Shown here piece after piece: positions 1-3,781 of a DNA stretch of 5,388 nt; positions within the stretch are counted from its first letter, which is position 1; each line of letters begins with the position of its first letter. Below the pieces are notes generated by a model. It was not told where the DNA came from, searched no databases, and saw only the letters and a list, made by a program, of their open reading frames with translations. A program made the translations under genes and the position numbers. Origin of the DNA: Actinomycetes bacterium (GTDB lineage: Bacteria > Actinomycetota > Acidimicrobiia > Acidimicrobiales > Palsa-688); assembly GCA_021846485.1 (NCBI GenBank), contig JAJZWW010000244.1, positions 1 to 5,388 of the forward strand, given 5' to 3'.

Positions 1-729
1 CTCGTCGAGATACTGGGTGGTCAACAAGATCGTGACCCCCTCGTCGGCGACCAGGGCCCGGATGAGCCCCCACATGGCGTGGCGTCCCCGGGGGTCGAGG
101 CCGGTGGTCGGTTCGTCCAAGAAGATGACCCGTGGCCGGCCGACCAGGGTCATTGCCAGGTCGAGACGGCGGCGCATGCCACCTGAGTAGGTGCGCGCCG
201 GTTTCGCGGCCGCGTCGGCCAGGTCGAAGCGTTCGAGCAGCTCGGCGATTCGCTGGCGGGCGGCGCTGCGCTCCAGGTGGTTCAGGTCGGCCATCAACGC
301 CAGGTTCTCCCGGCCGCTGAGCAGCCCGTCCACCGCGGAGAACTGCCCGGTCACCCCGATGGCGTCCCGGACCGAGTCCGCCTCGGCGACCACGTTGTAG
401 CCGGCGACCCGGATGGTGCCGGCATCGGCCGCCAACAGCGTGGAGAGGATCCGCACCGTCGTGGTCTTGCCCGACCCGTTGGGACCCAACAAGGCAAACA
501 CGGCGCCCTCAGGGACCTCGAGATCGATCCCGTCGAGCACCACCTGGTCCCCAAACGACTTGCGAACCCCTCGGGCCTCGACCGCCAAGGCGGTGCTGCC
601 GGCGGTCGCCGGACTCGGCGGCGGCTGTTCTCGGCGCCTGCGGCCCGCCAGCCTGTCGGCGGCGGCGGCAGAGGAATGGGCCGTGACGGGGACGTCTGCG
701 CGGCGCCCTGAAGCGTACGAGTTGCTCAT
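1..729 (-). CDS. DrrA-type ABC transporter ATP-binding protein (3' end outside window)
   Basis: This is the cytoplasmic ATPase subunit of an ABC exporter, which hydrolyses ATP to drive a separate membrane permease. The 243 visible codons are open to the left edge. Numbered from the ATG at 729-727, Walker A is GPNGSGKTT (82-90), the Q-loop glutamine is Q129 (GVTGQFSAV), the signature is YSGGMRRRLDLA (181-192), Walker B is RVIFLDEPTTGLD (200-212), and TTQYLDE (237-243) fills the switch region. The signature and TTQYL are typical of daunorubicin-resistance DrrA ATPases; the TTQYL glutamine stands where most ABC ATPases have histidine. About 48 low-complexity residues precede the usual family start (LAVEARGVRKSFG). 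No good Shine-Dalgarno sequence precedes the ATG. An in-frame ATG at 747 and a TTG at 588 are alternative starts, and the TTG would give a normal-length protein. The partner permease would be expected beyond the left edge. The substrate cannot be told. Family is near certain; the start is not. Confidence 0.93.
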   Translation of the reverse strand, partial: MSNSYASGRRADVPVTAHSSAAAADRLAGRRRREQPPPSPATAGSTALAVEARGVRKSFGDQVVLDGIDLEVPEGAVFALLGPNGSGKTTTVRILSTLLAADAGTIRVAGYNVVAEADSVRDAIGVTGQFSAVDGLLSGRENLALMADLNHLERSAARQRIAELLERFDLADAAAKPARTYSGGMRRRLDLAMTLVGRPRVIFLDEPTTGLDPRGRHAMWGLIRALVADEGVTILLTTQYLDE

Positions 730-901
730 AGCTACATCGTGCAACATTGACGCGAGGTCAAGGTCAAGAGCCCTTTTTTGAGCGACAAGTCACCCAGGGC
801 GCGGCTTGGCCTTGTCCGGGGCAGATGGAACGACAGCACGTGGTTCCGAGCAGTCCCGTCGCCCTGTCCCGTATGAGCGGTCCAGCTCTTGGCGGGGCCG
901 C
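730..901. other. 172-bp intergenic region between the ABC and TIGR03086 genes
   Basis: No gene is supported here. Besides the TTGAC/GTCAA element it holds a T6 run (774-779), a direct repeat GTCCCGT at 853-859 and 866-872 (13-bp period), and most of an inverted repeat that closes on the stop codon of the gene to its right. Gap length and repeats suggest that the ABC gene has its own promoter and is not simply co-transcribed with the TIGR03086 gene. Confidence 0.5.
747..767 (-). promoter_or_regulatory. Possible operator/promoter upstream of the ABC ATPase gene
   Basis: On the plus strand, TTGAC (747-751) and GTCAA (757-761) form a perfect 5-bp inverted repeat around GCGAG. GGTCAA is also repeated in tandem at 756-767. 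Read on the minus strand this gives two consecutive TTGACC boxes just upstream of the ABC gene, either of which could serve as a -35 element. No convincing -10 hexamer sits at 17 bp. The symmetry resembles operators of dimeric regulators (MerR-type, for instance), but no such regulator lies in the window. The in-frame ATG at 747-745 overlaps one arm. Function is inferred from position and symmetry only. Confidence 0.3.
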
Positions 902-904
902 TCA
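874..904 (-). terminator. Candidate hairpin across the stop codon of the TIGR03086 gene
   Basis: TGAGCGG (874-880) and CCGCTCA (898-904) are perfect 7-bp inverted arms around a 17-nt loop, and two more pairs can form after one mismatch. The right arm contains the TGA stop (complement of 902-904). No T tract follows on the transcribed strand, so this is not a classical intrinsic terminator. It could end transcription in the U-less manner proposed for some actinobacteria, or protect the 3' end of the mRNA. Confidence 0.35.
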
Positions 905-1516
905 GGGCTGCCAGTCGATGCGCCGCCCCATGAAGGCGGCGAAGCGCTCGAGGGTCGTGGCGTCGTCTCCCGCTGGCTGCTCGGCGCCGAAAGGGTTGCC
1001 GACGCCCATCATGTCCCGGTACTCCGGGCGGAGCATCGCCCGGGCGGCGGCCAGTGCGGCGGTGGCCAGGTCCTCGTCGCAGCCGGGAGTCTGCCCGGTG
1101 GCAACGGCGAGATCCCAGCCGTGGGCCATGAGCTCGCTCAGGTACATGTCGACGAGCGTCGAACCGGTGTAGGTCTCTCCCCACGGCATGGTGGTGGTCA
1201 CAGCCAGCCGCTCGTCGCTCCATGCTCCGGCCGCCTCGACGCCGGCTTGGCGGAGCTGGCGGGCAGCGGCGGAAAGCTCGACGTGGGGGAACTCCTCGCC
1301 GGTTGGCGTCTCGCCCCGCCCGAGCGCAACCGCGCGCCAGCCGGCGCCGACCAGGTGGCTGACCAAGGTGGCAACGTCGTAGTCGGGGCACGGAGTCGGC
1401 CCCACCAGCTGGTCGGGGCGCACCCCGGCGACCACCTCGGCGGCATGGTCGTAGGCGGCGACGAGGACCCCTCGACGATCGGCAGTGGCAGGATTTGAGC
1501 TTGTGGTGTCGGTCAT
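902..1516 (-). CDS. TIGR03086-family metal-binding protein (DinB/mycothiol maleylpyruvate isomerase fold)
   Basis: A complete 204-residue cytoplasmic protein. The family is a four-helix DinB-like fold related to mycothiol-dependent maleylpyruvate isomerase; most members are uncharacterised, with suggested roles in metal-dependent thiol (mycothiol) chemistry. The expected metal triad is intact: H54 in VSHLVGAGW, then E128 and H132 in LSELMAHGWDLA, with the E-x3-H spacing of the family. CPDYDV (43-48) matches the conserved N-terminal CPDWDV-type motif, and FGAEQP (176-181) with FAAFMGRRIDW (192-202) matches the usual C-terminal end. The ATG at 1516 (MTDTTSSN) fits the family length; an in-frame ATG at 1546 would add ten residues. 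Open frame continues far upstream, but only antisense to the WYL gene, so that part is not coding. It is transcribed divergently from the WYL regulator, its likely controller. Substrate unknown. Confidence 0.88.
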   Translation of the reverse strand: MTDTTSSNPATADRRGVLVAAYDHAAEVVAGVRPDQLVGPTPCPDYDVATLVSHLVGAGWRAVALGRGETPTGEEFPHVELSAAARQLRQAGVEAAGAWSDERLAVTTTMPWGETYTGSTLVDMYLSELMAHGWDLAVATGQTPGCDEDLATAALAAARAMLRPEYRDMMGVGNPFGAEQPAGDDATTLERFAAFMGRRIDWQP

Positions 1517-1579
1517 GACGCCATCATGGACCACCAAAGTGTCCATCTCGTGTCCTATTTTGTTGAGTAGGGTCGCCAG
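1517..1579. promoter_or_regulatory. Shared divergent promoter/operator region (TIGR03086 protein and WYL regulator)
   Basis: Only 63 bp separate the two start codons, so both promoters and any operator must lie here or inside the gene ends. GTGTCC occurs at 1539-1544 and again at 1550-1555, an 11-bp period that puts both copies on the same face of the helix. GGAC at 1528-1531 is the inverse of the GTCC core. An AT-rich stretch (TATTTTGTTGA, 1556-1566) is the lowest-GC part. AGGG at 1569-1572 is a Shine-Dalgarno-like site 7 nt before the GTG at 1580. That the WYL protein binds the GTGTCC repeats is inference. Confidence 0.45.
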
Positions 1580-2584
1580 GTGCGTGCCGACCGGCTGGTG
1601 GCCATCGTGTTGTCGCTGCAGATCCACGGCCAGCGCACCGCCGGCCAGCTGGCCGAGGAGCTCGAGAGCTCGGAGCGGACCATCCGCCGGGACCTCGACG
1701 CGCTCTCCGGCGCGGGCGTGCCGGTCTACGCCCAGCGTGGACGCGGCGGCGGGTGGGCACTGGCCGGTGGCCATCGCATCGACTTGTCGGGGCTCACCTC
1801 CACAGAGGCCCGCTCGCTGGTGCTCGCCGCGGCCGGCGTCCCAGGTCAGGACGACGTCGACGCCGCACTGCGCAAGGTGCTGGCCGCTCTGCCGGCAGTG
1901 CTGCGCGACCAGGTGGTCGCGGCCCGTGCACGGGTGCACGTCGATCGCAGCGGATGGGGACCGCACCACCCTGGGCACGTTCCGGGCGACGACAGGGACA
2001 CCGAGGGCACCCTCGATCGGCTCCGCCACGCCTTGGAGCGGGGTGTGCAAGTGGACCTTTACTACGCCCGCCCCGGCCAGGAGCCCTCCTGGCGGCGGGT
2101 GCACCCCCACGGCTTGGTGCTCAAGCGCGGCACCTGGTACCTGGTGGGCACTGCAGCCTCGGGGCTTCGGACCTACCGGGTAGCGAGAGTCGAGGGGCTC
2201 CAGGTGACCGACGAGCCGGCCACCACGCCCGCCGGGTTCGACCTGCACGCCACCTGGGAAGCGACCCAGCGCGAGTTCGCCACTCTGCGCCCCTCCGCCG
2301 AGGTGACCGCCGAGCTCCTTGTCGAAGCAGCTGTCTGGCCACGCCTCTCTGCTGGTCTCGGGGCCTGGTGGGACCTCGCGGATCTCGGCGTCGAGACCGA
2401 CGGTCGACGCCGGGTACAGCTCCGCGTGCCGACCGCGGCGCATGCTGCCGCCGAGCTGGTGGGCTTCGGCGACAGCGTCGAAGTCCGCTCACCGCCGGAG
2501 GTACGCGCTCACCTCGCCACGCTCGGCCGACGACTGGTAGCCCGCTACTCGACCCCACCGGCTGACCCGGTCCGTCCCCCCTGA
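1580..2584 (+). CDS. WYL-domain helix-turn-helix transcriptional regulator (YafY/DeoR-like)
   Basis: A complete 334-residue DNA-binding regulator with the usual three-part layout. Residues about 4-62 form an HTH_11 winged helix: the recognition helix is within SSERTIRRDLDALSGAGVP (30-48), followed by a glycine-rich wing (RGRGGGWAL). Residues 140-220 are the WYL domain, with the name-giving W186-Y187-L188 in GTWYLVG, preceded by YYARPG and RRVHPHGLVLK. Residues about 240-330 match the C-terminal WCX extension (ELLVEAAVWPRLSAGLG and RRLVARYS). WYL domains are thought to sense small molecules or nucleic-acid signals; this ligand is unknown. The start is GTG at 1580 with AGGG 7 nt upstream. It is divergent from the TIGR03086 gene and probably regulates it and itself, as such regulators paired with small DinB-fold genes are expected to do. 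It ends convergently with the TfoX gene across a long gap. Confidence 0.93.
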   Translation: MRADRLVAIVLSLQIHGQRTAGQLAEELESSERTIRRDLDALSGAGVPVYAQRGRGGGWALAGGHRIDLSGLTSTEARSLVLAAAGVPGQDDVDAALRKVLAALPAVLRDQVVAARARVHVDRSGWGPHHPGHVPGDDRDTEGTLDRLRHALERGVQVDLYYARPGQEPSWRRVHPHGLVLKRGTWYLVGTAASGLRTYRVARVEGLQVTDEPATTPAGFDLHATWEATQREFATLRPSAEVTAELLVEAAVWPRLSAGLGAWWDLADLGVETDGRRRVQLRVPTAAHAAAELVGFGDSVEVRSPPEVRAHLATLGRRLVARYSTPPADPVRPP

Positions 2585-2621
2585 GCGCGGGGATCGCTCG
2601 CATGCGTCGAGACGGACCCGG
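2566..2621 (+). terminator. Candidate hairpin spanning the WYL gene stop codon
   Basis: CCCGGTCCGTC (2566-2576) pairs with GACGGACCCGG (2611-2621): eight consecutive base pairs, one C-C mismatch, then two more pairs. The 34-nt loop contains the stop codon (2582-2584) and a smaller nested stem, GAGCG (2583-2587) with CGCTC (2595-2599). There is no downstream T tract. It could act as a U-less terminator or a 3'-end stabiliser for the WYL mRNA. The base pairing is seen directly; the function is inferred. Confidence 0.38.
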
Positions 2622-2661
2622 GAGTCGCCGCCGAGGACGAGCCGGCTCAGGTCACCACCGA

Positions 2662-2756
2662 CCAGCACACGACCGACCTCGCCAGAGTAAGTAGTTCGTC
2701 GTGCTGGACGGGCCGCCCCGCGCGCGTCCGCCACGCGGCAGCACCATAGGACGAAC
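2662..2756. repeat. Nested inverted repeats able to form two mutually exclusive hairpins
   Basis: A central segment, GTTCGTCGTGCTGG (2694-2707), is complementary to both flanks. Stem A: CCAGCAC-ACGA (2662-2672) pairs with TCGT-c-GTGCTGG (2696-2707), 11 bp with one bulged base. Stem B: GTTCGTC (2694-2700), GTGCTG (2701-2706) and CCGC (2713-2716) pair with GCGG (2735-2738), CAGCAC (2739-2744) and GACGAAC (2750-2756), 17 bp with two bulged segments. The CAGCAC/GTGCTG/CAGCAC units are spaced 38 and 38 bp. A third pairing, GCAGCA (2738-2743) with TGCTGC (2758-2763), competes with stem B. The switch-like layout resembles attenuators or structured small RNAs, but the strand and any transcription are unknown. 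Confidence 0.45.
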
Positions 2757-2782
2757 CTGCTGCGGGACACCGAGGAGCACAC

Positions 2783-2803
2783 CGATGCCCGGCCCACGCA
2801 TCG
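2783..2803. repeat. Short perfect hairpin in the convergent gap
   Basis: CGATGC (2783-2788) and GCATCG (2798-2803) are perfect 6-bp inverted arms around a 9-nt loop. It sits 27 bp beyond the alternative-pairing element and may belong to the same structured region, or may terminate transcription arriving from either side. No T tract is present on either strand, so the function is open. Confidence 0.3.
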
Positions 2804-2956
2804 CCGGAAGGGGATCCGCTACCGGTGATCGCTCGGGCTGAGCGCGGTGAGCGTCGTCGTCGCCGTACGGCCTTGGACTTGCGGGAATGGGCTACGGGGT
2901 CGGCCTGGTGTTTCTGGTGCAGGTGCCGCGGTGTTCGTGAGCTGGGTGGGCAGAGT

Positions 2957-3316
2957 TCACGGCGTCAGATTTTTCTTGAGCGGCAGGGATCGTGCGTAGG
3001 CGAGGCCTCGGCCAACCCACCCCGCCAAGTCGCGCTCGCTGCGGAGTCCCTCGGGGGGTACTCGCAGCCATCCTCTCATCGAACGCCCACGCATCTGTAC
3101 CCTGCGGGCACGGCCGGACTCGATCAGGGTGTCTGAGTGGGCTGGGTCGACCCGGACCATGATGCCGCCCTCGGCGCTGGCTGCGACGGCCATGTTCCCG
3201 CCGACCAGGAACGCGAGTCCGCCGAACATTCGCCTCTCCACGAGGTCCGCCTCGGCGCCGATCAGCTCACGAATGCGATCGGCCAACTCCTCGTCGTAGG
3301 CCACCAGGGCACTCAC
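2957..3316 (-). CDS. TfoX/Sxy N-terminal domain protein
   Basis: A complete 119-residue protein made of a single TfoX N-terminal domain. The family hallmarks are visible: YDEELADRIRELIG (7-20), then RRMFGGLAFLVGGNMAVA (28-45), GGIMVRVDP (50-58), MRGRSMRGWLRVP (75-87) and a C-terminal helix, LAGWVGRGLAYARSLP (97-112). Proteobacterial TfoX/Sxy is a competence regulator with a second C-terminal domain, which this protein lacks. Stand-alone N-terminal domains are common in actinobacteria and have no established role, so a competence function should not be assumed. It starts with a GTG (3316-3314) that overlaps the stop of the SnoaL-like gene as GTGA, so translation is probably coupled and the two genes form one operon. 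It ends with a basic tail (LKKNLTP). Confidence 0.9.
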   Translation of the reverse strand: MSALVAYDEELADRIRELIGAEADLVERRMFGGLAFLVGGNMAVAASAEGGIMVRVDPAHSDTLIESGRARRVQMRGRSMRGWLRVPPEGLRSERDLAGWVGRGLAYARSLPLKKNLTP

Positions 3317-3681
3317 CGCCCGCCGCGGGCTCGGTACTCGCTGGCGTCGTAGAGCAGCCTGAGGGACTGGATCCTGCCCTCGGCAACCTGGAAAAACTCG
3401 GCGAAGCGGACCGTCCCGCCCGGCATCTCGGCGTCGTAGAGCGCTGCCGCCTCGTCGCCCGCCCGCACCTGGTGGACCATGGTGAGGCCCCGCATCGTCC
3501 CGGCGAATCCGGATACACCCGTGATGAAGCGTTCCGCCCCGACGACGTTGCCGGCGATCGGGCCCTCGAATGCAAGGTCGGGTGCCAGGATCGCCCGGAG
3601 GCGCTCCTCGTCGAAGGATGCCATGCCGTCCTTCAAGATGTCGTAGTAGGCATGCACGAGTTGCTCGGTCGTGTCGGTCAT
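3313..3681 (-). CDS. Nuclear transport factor 2 / SnoaL-like protein
   Basis: A complete 122-residue protein of the NTF2-like (SnoaL/ketosteroid isomerase) fold, a cone-shaped pocket used by enzymes and binding proteins. The pattern is typical: an N-terminal helix LVHAYYDILKDG (8-19), the segment RLRAILAPDLAFEGPIAG (27-44), then strands GDEAAALYDAEMP (75-87), VRFAEFFQVAEGRIQSLRLL (91-110) and the ending YDASEYR (111-117). Substrate and catalytic status are unknown. The ATG at 3681 is supported by AGGAGG six nt upstream, the best ribosome-binding site in the window; upstream open frame is antisense to the sigma gene and can be ignored. It is the first gene of an operon with the TfoX-domain gene and diverges from the ECF sigma factor, whose own C-terminal domain has the same fold. 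Control by that sigma factor is likely but inferred. Confidence 0.85.
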   Translation of the reverse strand: MTDTTEQLVHAYYDILKDGMASFDEERLRAILAPDLAFEGPIAGNVVGAERFITGVSGFAGTMRGLTMVHQVRAGDEAAALYDAEMPGGTVRFAEFFQVAEGRIQSLRLLYDASEYRARGGR

Positions 3682-3781
3682 CGCTGTCCTCCTGGGTTGG
3701 TGGTCACTCCTCGAGTTGAGACACCGCCCGAGCAGCCAATGGAACGGTCGGGAGCGCCAGTCCGCCTGACAAGATGCACGG
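3682..3781. promoter_or_regulatory. Divergent promoter region (SnoaL-TfoX operon and ECF sigma gene)
   Basis: 100 bp separate the two starts. On the minus side AGGAGG (complement of 3688-3693) is a strong ribosome-binding site for the SnoaL-like gene. On the plus side the GTG at 3782 has no Shine-Dalgarno sequence; CAAGAT (3770-3775) lies 6 nt before it, the spacing of a -10 element whose transcript would start at the GTG itself, so a leaderless mRNA is possible. GGAAC at 3741-3745 resembles an ECF -35 box but has no clear -10 partner. On the minus strand TGTCA (complement of 3767-3771) precedes a CGTT (complement of 3743-3746) by 20 nt, a weak ECF-like pair. None of these is secure. Confidence 0.35.

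Larger units (their letters stand above)
2585..2956. other. 372-bp gap between convergent genes, no convincing CDS
   Basis: The gap lies between the 3' ends of the WYL and TfoX genes. Short open frames exist on both strands, but their translations are arginine-rich and look like no family I know; they behave like random frames in GC-rich DNA. One plus-strand frame ending at the TGA at 2826-2828 has a less biased tail (LLRDTEEHTDARPTHRRKG) but opens after a TAA at about 2688 with no good start, so at most it is a gene remnant. The distinctive content is a cluster of inverted repeats between 2566 and 2803. A GGTG-rich stretch (CTGGTGTTTCTGGTGCAGGTG, about 2907-2927) lies nearer the TfoX end. 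Confidence 0.55.

Noticed and set aside
237..243. TTQYLDE in place of a switch-histidine motif (residue positions in the ABC ATPase), considered as an inactivating change
   Set aside because: Glutamine at this place is usual for DrrA-type ATPases, so it marks the subfamily and is not a defect.
132..711. Several plus-strand open frames opposite the ABC ATPase
   Set aside because: They are antisense to Walker A, signature and Walker B coding sequence, and their Arg/Gly/Pro-rich translations match no known domain.
774..779. T6 run as an intrinsic terminator tract
   Set aside because: No stable GC stem precedes it on the plus strand, where no gene ends; on the minus strand it is an A run upstream of the ABC gene.
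1517..2443. Upstream extension of the TIGR03086 frame to a 513-residue protein on the minus strand
   Set aside because: The extra part is antisense to the well-supported WYL regulator and has no domain resemblance. The ATG at 1516 gives a full-length family member.
2489..2797. Minus-strand 102-residue open frame in the convergent gap
   Set aside because: It overlaps the 3' end of the WYL gene antisense, has no ribosome-binding site and no recognisable family; GC-rich DNA produces such frames by chance.
2825..3136. Plus-strand 103-residue open frame
   Set aside because: Most of it is antisense to the TfoX-domain gene, and the rest is Arg-rich with no family features.
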